From Brevundimonas sp. UBA5936 (lineage in GTDB: Bacteria; Pseudomonadota; Alphaproteobacteria; Caulobacterales; Caulobacteraceae): a stretch of DNA of 29,639 nucleotides. The stretch lies in assembly GCA_002430835.1 (NCBI GenBank), contig DJDA01000130.1, positions 1-29,639 of the forward strand, in the 5' to 3' direction. A program made the translations under genes and the position numbers. Each line of letters begins with the position of its first letter. Position 1 is the stretch's first letter. Below are positions 16,833-25,868 of this stretch, one piece after another. The notes beneath the pieces are model-generated. The model was not told the DNA's origin. It worked only from the letters and a program-made list of their open reading frames with translations, and did no database searches.

Positions 16833-17539
16833 TCGTTTTCAAAGACTTAAACGCACTGTCAGATGTGACAGAGGGTTCACTTTGGGATTTATGGGCTGGC
16901 ACGGCCGTCAAAGGCTAGCCCCAGTTGTCTTGGGCGCTTTCTGCCTGCACGATAGAATACCGACATGACGTTGGTCAGCCTGAACTGTCAGTGTCAGTCT
17001 GAGCGGTCGGTTTACACCTGCATCCAGTTCCCCGCCCTGTCAGACCTCCGTCGCCAATCCGCGGGCGCAGCGGTCCCTTGCCCAAACAGGAAGCAGCTAA
17101 GGCTCGAGCTACAGGCTTGACAGGCGCGCCCGTTTAGAGTTGCCTTCGCTCAGGCGCGCTGAGAATTCCGCGCTTACGACCGATCAGGTCGCCTTTTTCC
17201 GACATTCCAATCTTATGCCCGCCCCGCTGCAAAGATCTGGGCCAGGACCCTCAGTGATGCCCTGCCGCAATGGCCGAAGGTTAAGGATAGCTCGCGCGCC
17301 GACGAAGCGTGCCCTGAGACAGCAGCGCCGAACGCTCGTCCATCCCGATTTTGGCTTGCCTGTCCAACCTCCTGCGACGCCCGACGAGCCGCTCATGGAG
17401 TGCGAGTACGACTTCAGAACGACTTCCGGCCTTTCAACAGCCTACGTTCTCTCAATCCTGCCCGAACATATTTCGCGGCTCGCATGCGACCGCGCTGAGG
17501 TCGGGCTTACGACCCCACCCCCATACGACGAGGTTAAAC
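16833..17539. other. Non-coding, AT-richer region between tRNA-Lys and integrase
   Basis: These 707 bases hold no gene I can support; one open frame with a TTG start (17140-17559) has no recognisable pattern. Composition is less GC-rich than the flanks. It contains the hairpin CTGTCA-gatg-TGACAG (16856-16871) and further CTGTCAG copies at 16985-16991 and 17037-17043. In integrating elements, such a region beside the tRNA end normally holds the attachment site and recombinase arm sites. Confidence 0.5.
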
Positions 17540-18715
17540 ATGAGGCGTCCTCGGGCTAAACCCCTTACCGAGGCCATGATCAAACGACTTCAGGCTTTCG
17601 CCGACGAAGGGCCGCGGACGGAATATAGCGACAGCGGACATCCAGGCTTGCGCTTACGTATCGGCCCAAGGAGCGCGAGTTGGTCGCTCTTCTTGCAGCT
17701 CAATGGACAACGCTCCCGACACGCGCTCGGCGAATGGCCGGACGTCGGTGTTGATGAAGCCAGGCGGCGCGCCAAGCGGCTTCAGCAGGAAACGAAACAT
17801 AGCCGAACAACGCCAGCAACCTTGGCCGACCTGCTGGCAGATTACGCTGCATTAAAAGGCCCATCGTTACGGCGGAACCGCTCCACCATAAACTCGCTGA
17901 AAGATGCCATCGCTTCTATCCGCCATCGGCATCCGGCGACGCTTTCGCGGCGTGACATCGCGACGATCGTGGCGCGAAAAGCCAAAACAGCCCCGTCCCA
18001 TGCCAATCGGCAGCTGGCCTACCTCAAGGCTCTATTCAACTGGGCGATCGCGCAGGGGCTCATGGAGACTAATCCTGCCTTGGGCGTCGGCAAGCCCGCT
18101 CGGGAATCGCCGAGAGAGCGAACCCCGACAATGGAGGAGATCGCGGCGATCTGGACCGCCGCCGCGCTGCGTCCTCACCCCTACGGACCCATTGTGCAGA
18201 TGCTCATTCTCACAGCGTGTCGCCGCCAGGAGGTCGCAGAAATGCGATGGAGCGAGTTGCGGCTGCCGCCCCAATCGAAGGTCGGCGAATGGATCATCCC
18301 AGCCTCGCGAACCAAAAACGGAAGAGCGATCCGTATTCCGCTCTCTGCATCCGCGCGCGAAATCATTGAAGCTGCTGAATTATATCAAATCAACGACCTC
18401 GTCTTCGCCACCTTCTCGGGCTCCCCCTTTCAAAGCTGGTCCAAAGCCAAGATAGCGCTCGACCGGGTGATCAACACGAACAGTTCAGAGCCCATCGAAT
18501 GGACTCACCACGACCTTCGGCGAAGCTTCGCGACATATGCCTGCGATGACCTCGATGCGCTGCCGGAAGTCGTCGACCGCTGCCTCAACCATGTGGGCGC
18601 GGCAACCTCATCGACAGTGGCCCGCGTCTACGCGCGCGGCGCCCTATTCGACCAACGCCGAAAGGTCTTGGAGGCCTGGAGCGAGGCGATCCTGGACGCC
18701 GTCGATCGTTATTGA
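17540..18715 (+). CDS. Tyrosine recombinase / phage-type integrase
   Basis: This 391-residue integrase catalyses site-specific insertion, usually at tRNA 3' ends. ATG 17540 follows GAGG by about seven bases; the open frame upstream to 17351 has no homology-like pattern. Domains are an N-terminal arm-binding DUF4102-like region (LTEAMIKRLQ through GHPGLRLRIG to LGEWPDVGVDEARRRAKRL), a SAM-like core-binding region, and the catalytic domain. Catalytic residues are visible: Arg in TACRRQEVAEMRW, HxxR in HHDLRRSFAT, His in CLNHVG and Tyr in VARVYAR. It appears intact. Base use is more AT-rich than the flanks, consistent with acquisition. No cargo genes or excisionase follow it in the window. Confidence 0.93.
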   Translation: MRRPRAKPLTEAMIKRLQAFADEGPRTEYSDSGHPGLRLRIGPRSASWSLFLQLNGQRSRHALGEWPDVGVDEARRRAKRLQQETKHSRTTPATLADLLADYAALKGPSLRRNRSTINSLKDAIASIRHRHPATLSRRDIATIVARKAKTAPSHANRQLAYLKALFNWAIAQGLMETNPALGVGKPARESPRERTPTMEEIAAIWTAAALRPHPYGPIVQMLILTACRRQEVAEMRWSELRLPPQSKVGEWIIPASRTKNGRAIRIPLSASAREIIEAAELYQINDLVFATFSGSPFQSWSKAKIALDRVINTNSSEPIEWTHHDLRRSFATYACDDLDALPEVVDRCLNHVGAATSSTVARVYARGALFDQRRKVLEAWSEAILDAVDRY

Positions 18716-18904
18716 TGCGCGTCTTCAGTCACGACGGCTAAGAGCTGGAACGCGCCATCGTTCTTCACCACCAAGCTCTGGCCATTCGCCAAGCGACGCG
18801 CCACAAGCAAAATGCGCCAGCCCCTTCAGCACGCCCCCTTGCCCTCAGTTTTGGCGGCCGAGCGGCTCGACAACTATCGATTGCAACGTTGATGAAGGGC
18901 CCTG

Positions 18905-20104
18905 ATGATCGACACCCCCCTCACCGTCCCCCACGGTCCCTTGAGCAATGTGCGGGTTCTGGACCTGTCGCGGGTTCTAGCGGGGCCTTGGGCGACGCAG
19001 ACGCTGGCTGATCTGGGGGCCGAGGTCATCAAGATCGAGCGGCCCGGCGCCGGCGACGACACCCGCCACTGGGGCCCGCCCTTCACCACCACGGCCGACG
19101 GCGCGCCCGGCGACGCCGCCTATTTCCTGTGCGCCAACCGGGGCAAGAAGTCGGTCGAGCTGGACATCGCCAGCCCCGATGGCGCCGAGGCCGTGCGCCG
19201 TCTGGCCGCGACCTGCGACGTGGTGGTCGAGAACTTCAAGACCGGCGGGCTGAAGAAGTACGGCCTCGACTACGCCGCGCTGACGGCGATCAATCCGAAG
19301 CTGGTCTATTGCTCCATCACCGGCTTCGGACAGGACGGGCCGGACGCGCACCGCGCGGGCTACGACTACATGATCCAGGCCATGGGCGGGCTGATGTCCA
19401 TCACCGGCCAGCCCGACGGCGCGCCGGGCGCCGAGCCGATGAAGGTCGGGGTGGCGGTCGTCGATCTGTTCACCGGCCTTTACGCCTCCAACGCCATCCT
19501 TGCCGCCCTGTGGCACGCCCGGGCGACCGGCGAGGGCCAGCACGTCGACATCGCCCTGTTCGACGTTCAGGCCGCCATGCTGGCCAATCAGGCGACCAAC
19601 TACTTCGTGTCCGGCGCCGCGCCGACGCGGATGGGCAACGCCCACCCCAATCTGGCCCCCTATCAGCCCTTCGCGTGTTCCGACGGGATGGTGATCATCG
19701 CCGTGGGCAACGACGGCCAGTTCCGCGCCCTGTGCGCCGCCCTGGGGCTGGAGATCGAGGCCCGCTTCGCCACCAACGCCCTGCGGGTCGCCGAGCGCGA
19801 GGCGCTGGGTCCGCTGATCGCGGCGAAGACCGCGGGCTTCACCATGCAGGGGCTGATGCAGGCGCTGGAGGCGGCGGGCGTGCCCTGCGGCCCCGTCAAC
19901 ACCATCGATCAGGTGTTCGCTGAGCCTCAGGCCATCCATCGCGGCCTGACGGTCGAACAGACCCGGCCCGATCTGGCCGGTCCGATCCGCACCGTCGCCT
20001 CGCCCATCCGCCTGTCCAAGACGCCCGTGCGATACGACGCCCCGCCGCCGAAGCTGGGGCAGGATACGGACGATGTGCTGGGAGCGCTCAAGGCCGAGGA
20101 ATGA
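18905..20104 (+). CDS. Family III CoA-transferase (CaiB/BaiF type)
   Basis: This 399-residue cytoplasmic enzyme moves CoA between organic acids. Family marks are VRVLDLSRVLAGPWATQTLADLGAEVIKIERP, RGKKSVELDI and GYDYMIQAMGGLMSITG, in which Asp154 corresponds to the catalytic Asp of formyl-CoA transferase (Asp169). The C-terminal VPCGPVNTIDQVF is also typical. AAGGG lies just upstream of the ATG. Formyl-CoA, succinyl-CoA and carnitine enzymes share this fold, so the substrate is open. It resumes normal host base composition after the integrase region and converges on regA with a 15-base gap. Confidence 0.92.
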   Translation: MIDTPLTVPHGPLSNVRVLDLSRVLAGPWATQTLADLGAEVIKIERPGAGDDTRHWGPPFTTTADGAPGDAAYFLCANRGKKSVELDIASPDGAEAVRRLAATCDVVVENFKTGGLKKYGLDYAALTAINPKLVYCSITGFGQDGPDAHRAGYDYMIQAMGGLMSITGQPDGAPGAEPMKVGVAVVDLFTGLYASNAILAALWHARATGEGQHVDIALFDVQAAMLANQATNYFVSGAAPTRMGNAHPNLAPYQPFACSDGMVIIAVGNDGQFRALCAALGLEIEARFATNALRVAEREALGPLIAAKTAGFTMQGLMQALEAAGVPCGPVNTIDQVFAEPQAIHRGLTVEQTRPDLAGPIRTVASPIRLSKTPVRYDAPPPKLGQDTDDVLGALKAEE

Positions 20105-20119
20105 GCGGAAACCGAAGGG

Positions 20120-20656
20120 TCAGCTGACCTGCCGCTTCTCCAGTTTCCGCGCCAGGGTGCGGCGGTGCATCCCGAGACGTCGCGCGGCCTCGGAGATGTT
20201 GAAGTCAGTCTCGGCCAGCACTTCGTGAATACGCTCCCACTCCAGCGTCTTGATCGAGGTCGGGCGGGCGGTCAGCGGCGCGTCGGGATCGCCCGCCGTA
20301 CGGCCAAAGGCGGCCTCGATGTCATCCGTGCCGGCAGGCTTGGCCAGATAGTGACGCGCGCCCAGCTTGATGGCCTCGACCGCCGTGGCGATGCTGGCGA
20401 AGCCAGTCAGGACCACGATCACCAGGTCGGGATCGAAGGCGTGCAGCGTCTGCACGCAGGTCAGGCCCGACGACGTTCCCAGCTTCAGGTCCACAACCGC
20501 ATAGTCGGGATGATGCGTCTCCAGCAACTCAACCATCTGGTCGTGGCTGTGGGCGGCCAGCACCTGATAGCCGCGCCGCTCGAACGAGCGCCGCAGGGTG
20601 CGCGAGAAGGACTCGTCGTCCTCGACGATCAGAAGCTGGCGGGGTTCGTCCGTCAT
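20120..20656 (-). CDS. regA: RegA/ActR/PrrA-type response regulator
   Basis: This 178-residue DNA-binding regulator is the partner of RegB. The receiver domain (residues 1-120) has the acidic pair Asp13-Asp14, the phospho-acceptor Asp56 (VVDLKLG), Thr in VLTGF and Lys in LAKPAG. The C-terminal Fis-like helix-turn-helix (NISEAARRLGMHRRTLARKLEKR) is the hallmark of this family. RegA regulators control respiration, and in other species also carbon and nitrogen fixation, according to redox state. The ATG overlaps the regB stop by four bases (ATGA). As last gene of the oxidase operon it probably controls that operon, which is inference. Confidence 0.93.
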   Translation of the reverse strand: MTDEPRQLLIVEDDESFSRTLRRSFERRGYQVLAAHSHDQMVELLETHHPDYAVVDLKLGTSSGLTCVQTLHAFDPDLVIVVLTGFASIATAVEAIKLGARHYLAKPAGTDDIEAAFGRTAGDPDAPLTARPTSIKTLEWERIHEVLAETDFNISEAARRLGMHRRTLARKLEKRQVS

Positions 20657-22020
20657 CTCATGCCCTCTTTCCAGACTGCTAACTTCGGCGCCAGGGCGTC
20701 GATGGGCAAGGTCAGTCGCACCACAGCACCGCCTGGCGCGCCCGGACGGTTGGCGGCGACGACCGTGCCGCCCAGTTTTCGCACCACATTGACCAGCAGG
20801 AACAGGCCCAGCCCCGCTCCTGCCCGCGCCTTGGTGGACTGATAGGGCTGGCCAAGCTTTTCCAGAATGCCGGGCGCGAAACCGGGGCCGTCGTCCTCGA
20901 AGGCGATGAACAGGCCGTCGGCGTCGGCCACCGCCCGCACCTCCAGGTTTCGCGCGCCCGCCTCCTGCGCATTGTCCAGCAGGGCGCTGAACACCTGTTT
21001 CAGAGCCGGGTCTGCGATGATGGACGGATCGCGCGGCGTCGGGCCGCTGAGGGCGACCTGCATGGCGTCGCCGGGTCGGTTGGCGGACCAGTCGTCGATG
21101 ATCTCGCCCAGGAAGCTGCTGAGAGCCGTCACGGTCGGCGCCTCGCCCCGCGCCTCGCCCGCCGACATTAGGATGTTGGTGACGATGGATTTGCAGCGAT
21201 CCACCTCGGCCTGCATCTGTTCGATATCATGGCGCAGATCTTCGTCAGCCGTTAGCGCGGGCATCCGTCGCCAATCGCTGAGAATGACCGAGAGCGAGGC
21301 GAGCGGCGTGCCCAGCTCATGCGCCGCGCCCGAGGCCAGAAGCCCCATGCGCACGATGTGATCCTGTTCCGCCGCCTGCTGCCGGGCCTCGGCCAGATAG
21401 GCGTCGCGGGCGCGCACGTTCTGGCTGGTGCGGGTGACGAAGGCCACCAGCAGCACGGCGATCAGGATGAAGTTGATCAAGGCGCCCTGCTGGATCAGGC
21501 CCAGCCGCGCATCGGCGCCATCCGGCAGGTCCAGCGGCTGCCGCCACACCGCCAGGAAGGCCAGACAGGCGCCCGTCGCCAGCACGAAGCCCCAGGCGTA
21601 GACCGGCCGCAGCAGAACCGCCGCCAGCACCACCTGCATCAGGTAAAGAGCCGCAAACGGATTGGTCGCCCCGCCGCTGAAATAGAGAAGCCAGCTCAGC
21701 GCCGCCACATCGACGCACAGGGCCAGCAGGATCTCGGGGTCGGTGACCACCTTGCGCCGCAGGGTGACGGGCGCGCTGACCAGATTCATCACCGCCAGCG
21801 CCGTCGGCGCCAGCAGCAGCGGCCCCAGCGGGACGCTGATTTTCAGACCCCAGTGGACGATGACGATCGTCGCCACCTGACCGATGACCGCCAGCCATCT
21901 CAGCTGGATCAGCAGCAGCATGTTGCGCCGACCGGCCGCGCCCGGCGACACCGGCGTCTCGGCGTTGGCGTCCATGCCCAGAACGGTGCGGAAGAAGCGG
22001 TTCAAAGCCTCAGCTTGCAT
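20653..22020 (-). CDS. regB: RegB/PrrB/ActS-type redox sensor histidine kinase
   Basis: This 455-residue kinase has six N-terminal membrane helices and the quinone-linked motif GGATNPF (residues 116-122) of RegB proteins. The H-box HELGTPLASL carries phospho-acceptor His234. Cys276 in DRCKSI lies 42 residues later and fits the redox-active Cys265 of Rhodobacter capsulatus RegB, which is 40 residues after His225. The ATP-binding domain shows DDGPGFAPGIL and GAGLGLFLLVNVVRKLGG. ATG 22020 has AGGGGGAC upstream and overlaps the SURF1 stop by one base. RegB is inhibited by oxidised quinone and oxidised cysteine in characterised species, so it would report flux through the quinol oxidase encoded just upstream. 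Confidence 0.93.
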   Translation of the reverse strand: MQAEALNRFFRTVLGMDANAETPVSPGAAGRRNMLLLIQLRWLAVIGQVATIVIVHWGLKISVPLGPLLLAPTALAVMNLVSAPVTLRRKVVTDPEILLALCVDVAALSWLLYFSGGATNPFAALYLMQVVLAAVLLRPVYAWGFVLATGACLAFLAVWRQPLDLPDGADARLGLIQQGALINFILIAVLLVAFVTRTSQNVRARDAYLAEARQQAAEQDHIVRMGLLASGAAHELGTPLASLSVILSDWRRMPALTADEDLRHDIEQMQAEVDRCKSIVTNILMSAGEARGEAPTVTALSSFLGEIIDDWSANRPGDAMQVALSGPTPRDPSIIADPALKQVFSALLDNAQEAGARNLEVRAVADADGLFIAFEDDGPGFAPGILEKLGQPYQSTKARAGAGLGLFLLVNVVRKLGGTVVAANRPGAPGGAVVRLTLPIDALAPKLAVWKEGMR

Positions 22021-22787
22021 CAACGTCCCCCTGCCCTGCGGCGCCGCTCGTCGCGCAGCCACAGAACGGCGCCGCCCGCCGACATCAGCGCCAGACCGAA
22101 CCAGGTCAGGGCGTAGACCAGATGGCTGTTGGCGAACCGCACCACCGTCAGACCGCCGCGCGGCCAGCCGCCGGGATTGGGCGTCGAGTCAGCATCTATG
22201 AAATAGGGCGCGACGGCCCCTTCCAGCCCCTTCGCCTGCGCGATCGCCGCCACGTCGCGCGAGAACCAGCGGTCGCCGGCTGGATCATTGTCGCGCAGGA
22301 AGCCGCCCTTCGGCTCGCTGATGCGCAACAGGCCGGTGACGGAGACCGGCCCCTCGACCTGCCCTTCCGCACGACTTTCGGGCGCCGCGCGCTGTGACGG
22401 GACGAAGCCCCGGTTGATCAGGACGGTGAAACCCCGCGCATCCTCCAGCGGCGTGACGACCCAGAAGCCCGGCCCCAGGTCCGTCACCGCCTTCACCCGC
22501 GCCTCGCGGTCATGCAGGAACCGGCCGCTGGCCGTGACGCGGCTGTACTGGTCCGCCTCGCGCGTCACGGCGTCGAAGCTTGCAGGCCCCGGCGCCGGGA
22601 CTGGGTCGGCGTGGATGCGGCTGTCGACCTGACGGATCAGCTCCTGCTTCCACGCCAGGCGCTGGACCTGCCAGACGCCCAACGCCGAAAAGCCCGCGAT
22701 CAGCACGGCGAAGACCGCCAGTCCCGCGATCCATCGACGGCGTGTCGCCGGACGGGCGGCGGGTTCAGGGGCCGACGATGACGTCAA
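22020..22787 (-). CDS. SURF1 family oxidase assembly protein
   Basis: This 255-residue membrane protein has two transmembrane helices flanking a periplasmic domain. SURF1 signatures are LGVWQVQRLAWKQELI near the first helix, FTVLINRGFVP in the middle, and NSHLVYALTWFGLALM in the last helix. SURF1 helps heme insertion into subunit I of heme-copper oxidases; in Paracoccus denitrificans a dedicated copy (Surf1q) ends the qox quinol oxidase operon, an arrangement mirrored here. The start is a TTG at 22787 with GGAG at a normal distance, since no ATG or GTG is available nearby. It lies 25 bases after cyoD. Confidence 0.92.
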   Translation of the reverse strand: MTSSSAPEPAARPATRRRWIAGLAVFAVLIAGFSALGVWQVQRLAWKQELIRQVDSRIHADPVPAPGPASFDAVTREADQYSRVTASGRFLHDREARVKAVTDLGPGFWVVTPLEDARGFTVLINRGFVPSQRAAPESRAEGQVEGPVSVTGLLRISEPKGGFLRDNDPAGDRWFSRDVAAIAQAKGLEGAVAPYFIDADSTPNPGGWPRGGLTVVRFANSHLVYALTWFGLALMSAGGAVLWLRDERRRRAGGR

Positions 22788-22812
22788 GCGGCGTCTCCGC
22801 GTGCAAGCAGGC

Positions 22813-23196
22813 TCAGCCCATCCCCTGCATGTCGTGGACGGGCATCATGTTGGTGTTCAGGTGATACATGACCCAGACCGAACCGGCGACGGCGATGACC
22901 ACGATCACCAGGGTGAAGATCAGCGCCAGCATGTTCCATCCGCCCTCGGACTTATGGTTCATGTGCAGGAAGAAGATCATGTGCACCACGATCTGCACCA
23001 CGGCGAAGGCGGTGATGATCAGGCCTGTCAACTGCGGCGCCAGCACCCCGGCCATGACCAGCCAGAACGGAATCGCCGTCAGAACGACCGACAGGCCGAA
23101 CCCGATCAGATAGCTTCTGTAGGTGCCATGATCATGATCGTCGCCGTGGTGATCTTCGTGAGTCACGGCGTGCTCGTTGTGGGCTTCGGCGCTCAT
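22813..23196 (-). CDS. cyoD: Cytochrome o ubiquinol oxidase subunit IV
   Basis: This 127-residue membrane protein has three helices and the CyoD pattern GFGLSVVLTAIPFWLVM, then VQIVVHMIFFLHMN. It stabilises the copper-heme centre of the bo3-type oxidase. A His/Asp-rich N-terminus (EDHHGDDHDHG) precedes the first helix and makes it longer than the 109-residue E. coli protein; it might bind metal, but this is speculative. ATG 23196 overlaps the cyoC stop by four bases (ATGA). Confidence 0.93.
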   Translation of the reverse strand: MSAEAHNEHAVTHEDHHGDDHDHGTYRSYLIGFGLSVVLTAIPFWLVMAGVLAPQLTGLIITAFAVVQIVVHMIFFLHMNHKSEGGWNMLALIFTLVIVVIAVAGSVWVMYHLNTNMMPVHDMQGMG

Positions 23197-23837
23197 CGCA
23201 GCATCCCGAACAGATAGACGAAGGTGAAGACGCCGATCCAGATGACGTCCAGGAAGTGCCAGAACAGGCTCAGGCACATGAGGCGGCGCTTGTTGGCCTG
23301 GATCAGCCCCTTCTGCCCCACCTGGATCATCAGGGTGATCAGCCAGATGACGCCGAAGGTGACGTGCAGGCCGTGCGTGCCCACCAGGATGAAGAAGGCC
23401 GACAGGAAGCCGCTGCGCTGGGGCGTGGCGCCCAGGTGGATCATGTGGGCGAACTCATAGAGCTCGATCCCCAGGAAGCACAGGCCGAACAGGCCCGTGA
23501 CCGCCAGCCAGATCTGCGTCTGCGCCACCTTGTTCCGGTACATCGCCAGCATGGCGAAGCCGTAGGTGATCGACGAAAACAGCAGCATCGACGTGTTCAC
23601 CGCCACCAGCGGCAGGTCGAACAGATCCTTAGGCGCCGGGCCGGCCGCATAGTTGCCGCCCAGCACGGCGTAGACGGCGAACAGGATCGCAAAGATGAGG
23701 CAGTCGCTCATCAGATACATCCAGAAGCCCAGCATTGTGCTGTGGCCTTCCGGGTGATGCGGTTCCTCTACCGGGTGGAAGATCGGCCGCCCGGCGTCGT
23801 CGACATAGTCGGGGTTGAGGGAAGGTGCGTGGCTCAT
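23193..23837 (-). CDS. cyoC: Cytochrome o ubiquinol oxidase subunit III
   Basis: This 214-residue protein has five predicted helices, the usual number for CyoC. Conserved stretches include GFWMYLMSDCLIFAILFAVYAV, LFGLCFLGIELYEF, FFILVGTHGLHVTFG (with the conserved His-Gly) and LFWHFLDVIWIGVFTFVYL near the end. Subunit III sits beside subunit I and supports oxidase stability. It starts four bases after the cyoB stop and overlaps cyoD, so translation of all three is probably coupled. Confidence 0.95.
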   Translation of the reverse strand: MSHAPSLNPDYVDDAGRPIFHPVEEPHHPEGHSTMLGFWMYLMSDCLIFAILFAVYAVLGGNYAAGPAPKDLFDLPLVAVNTSMLLFSSITYGFAMLAMYRNKVAQTQIWLAVTGLFGLCFLGIELYEFAHMIHLGATPQRSGFLSAFFILVGTHGLHVTFGVIWLITLMIQVGQKGLIQANKRRLMCLSLFWHFLDVIWIGVFTFVYLFGMLR

Positions 23838-23841
23838 CGGA

Positions 23842-25854
23842 TCACCCTTGCGTCGCTGCTGCGGCCGCCAGGGCCTTGGTGCGCGCGTCCTCGGTCGCCT
23901 GAACCGTCTCGGCCGGGATGTAGTAGTCGCGCTTGTAGTTGAAGGTGTGGAAGATGGCGTAGGCGATCAGCGCCGCAAAGCTCGCGGCCGCCAGCCACCA
24001 GATGTACCAGATCAGGGCGAAGCCCACGATCAGCGACAGCGCCGACAGGATGAACCCCGCTCCGGTGTTGGACGGCATGTGGATCGGCTTGAAGCCGCCC
24101 GTCGGGCGCTCATAGCCGCGCGCCTTCATGTCCCACCAGGCGTCGCCGTCGTGAATGATCGGCGTCTTGGCGAAGTTGTAGTCCGGCGGCGGAGAGGATG
24201 TCGCCCACTCCAGGGTGCGGCCGTGCCAGGGGTCGCCCGTCTCGTCGCGCAGCTTGTCGCGGTTGATGATGCTGACAGCGAACTGGATCAGCATGGCCAG
24301 GATGCCGACGGCGATGATCGCCACGCCCACAGCGGCGATGATGAACCAGATCTGATAGGCCGGGTCGTCAAAGACCCGCATCCGCCGCGTCACGCCCATG
24401 AAGCCCAGGACGTACAGCGGCATGAAGGCCATCCAGAAGCCGACCACCCAGCACCAGAAGCTGACCAGCCCCCACTTCTTCTCCAGCTTGAAGCCGAAGG
24501 CCTTGGGCCACCAGTAGTTGATGGCGGCGAACAGGCCGAACAGCACCCCGCCGATGATGACGTTGTGGAAGTGGGCGATCAGGAACAGGGAGTTGTGCAG
24601 CACGAAGTCCGCCGGCGGCACCGCCAGCATGACGCCCGTCATCCCGCCGATCACGAAGGTCAGCATGAAGGCGACCGTCCACATCATCGGCAACTCGAAG
24701 CGGATGCGGCCGCGGTACATGGTGAACAGCCAGTTGAACAACTTCGCCCCTGTCGGGATCGAAATGATCATCGTCGTGATCCCGAAGAAGGAGTTCACGG
24801 ACGCGCCCGAGCCCATGGTGAAGAAGTGGTGCAGCCACACCAGGTAGGACAGGATGGTGATGACCACCGTCGCATAGACCATCGAGGTGTAGCCGAAGAG
24901 CTTCTTACCCGAGAAGGTCGAGGTGACTTCGGAAAACACGCCGAACAGCGGCAGGATCAGGATGTAGACCTCAGGGTGGCCCCAGATCCAGATCAGGTTC
25001 ACGTACATCATCGGGTTGCCGCCGAAGTCGTTCGTGAAGAAGTTGGTGCCGATGTAGCGGTCCGCCGACAGCAGGACCAGCGTCGCCGTCAGGATCGGGA
25101 AGGACGCCACGATCAGGACGTTGGCGCACAGCGACGTCCAGGTGAAGACCGGCATCTTCATCAGGCCCATGCCCGGCGCGCGCATCTTCACGATGGTGGC
25201 GATCAGGTTGATGCCGGACAGGGTGGTCCCTACCCCCGCGATCTGCAGCGCCCAGATATAATAGTCGACCCCGACCCCGGGGCTGTAGCCGATGCCCGAC
25301 AGCGGCGGATAGGCCAGCCAGCCGGTGCGTGCGAACTCGCCGATGAACAGCGAGGCCATGACCAGCACAGCCCCCATCGTCGTCATCCAGAAGCTGAAGT
25401 TGTTCAGGAAGGGGAAGGAGACGTCCCGCGCCCCGATCTGCAACGGCACCAGATAGTTCATCAGGCCGGTGATCATGGGCATGGCCACGAAGAAGATCAT
25501 GATCACGCCGTGGGCGGTGAAGATCTGGTCATAGTGGTGGGCGTTCAGATAGCCCTCGGACCCGCCGAAGGCCATGGCCTGCTGGATCCGCATCATGATG
25601 GCGTCGGCGAAACCGCGCAGGAACATGACCAGGCCCAGGATCATGTACATGATCCCGATCTTCTTGTGGTCCACGGTGGTGAACCACTCCTTCCAGAGAT
25701 AGCCCCACAGCCTGTAGCGGGTGATCAGGGCCAGCATCCCCAGACCGCCGATGACGACGACGGCGAAGGTGGCGACCAGGATGGGCTCGTGGAACGGAAG
25801 CGAGTCCCAGTTCAACCGGCCCAGAAGCGGCGATGTTGTTTGTTCGACAGTCAT
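23842..25854 (-). CDS. cyoB: Cytochrome o ubiquinol oxidase subunit I
   Basis: This 670-residue catalytic subunit reduces oxygen to water and pumps protons. Residues match E. coli CyoB with a constant offset of nine. Quinol-site Arg80, Asp84, His107 and Gln110 are present; heme ligands are His115, His428 and His430; CuB ligands are His293 (cross-linked to Tyr297), His342 and His343. D-channel Asp144 and Glu295 and K-channel Lys371 are also present. The intact quinol site identifies it as a ubiquinol rather than cytochrome c oxidase. It starts 14 bases after cyoA. No heme O synthase (cyoE) gene accompanies the operon here, so heme type (o or a) is not certain. Confidence 0.97.
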   Translation of the reverse strand: MTVEQTTSPLLGRLNWDSLPFHEPILVATFAVVVIGGLGMLALITRYRLWGYLWKEWFTTVDHKKIGIMYMILGLVMFLRGFADAIMMRIQQAMAFGGSEGYLNAHHYDQIFTAHGVIMIFFVAMPMITGLMNYLVPLQIGARDVSFPFLNNFSFWMTTMGAVLVMASLFIGEFARTGWLAYPPLSGIGYSPGVGVDYYIWALQIAGVGTTLSGINLIATIVKMRAPGMGLMKMPVFTWTSLCANVLIVASFPILTATLVLLSADRYIGTNFFTNDFGGNPMMYVNLIWIWGHPEVYILILPLFGVFSEVTSTFSGKKLFGYTSMVYATVVITILSYLVWLHHFFTMGSGASVNSFFGITTMIISIPTGAKLFNWLFTMYRGRIRFELPMMWTVAFMLTFVIGGMTGVMLAVPPADFVLHNSLFLIAHFHNVIIGGVLFGLFAAINYWWPKAFGFKLEKKWGLVSFWCWVVGFWMAFMPLYVLGFMGVTRRMRVFDDPAYQIWFIIAAVGVAIIAVGILAMLIQFAVSIINRDKLRDETGDPWHGRTLEWATSSPPPDYNFAKTPIIHDGDAWWDMKARGYERPTGGFKPIHMPSNTGAGFILSALSLIVGFALIWYIWWLAAASFAALIAYAIFHTFNYKRDYYIPAETVQATEDARTKALAAAAATQG

Positions 25855-25868
25855 GATCGTTCAGGCGC

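Noticed and set aside
17140..17559. A possible 139-residue gene before the integrase
   Set aside because: It needs a TTG start without a clear ribosome site, overlaps the integrase start and shows no family pattern.
18750..18775. Short match to the sequence after the tRNA 3' end (CCATCGTT) as a possible attR
   Set aside because: Only about eight bases agree, which is expected by chance; a real attachment duplication should cover a longer part of the tRNA 3' end.
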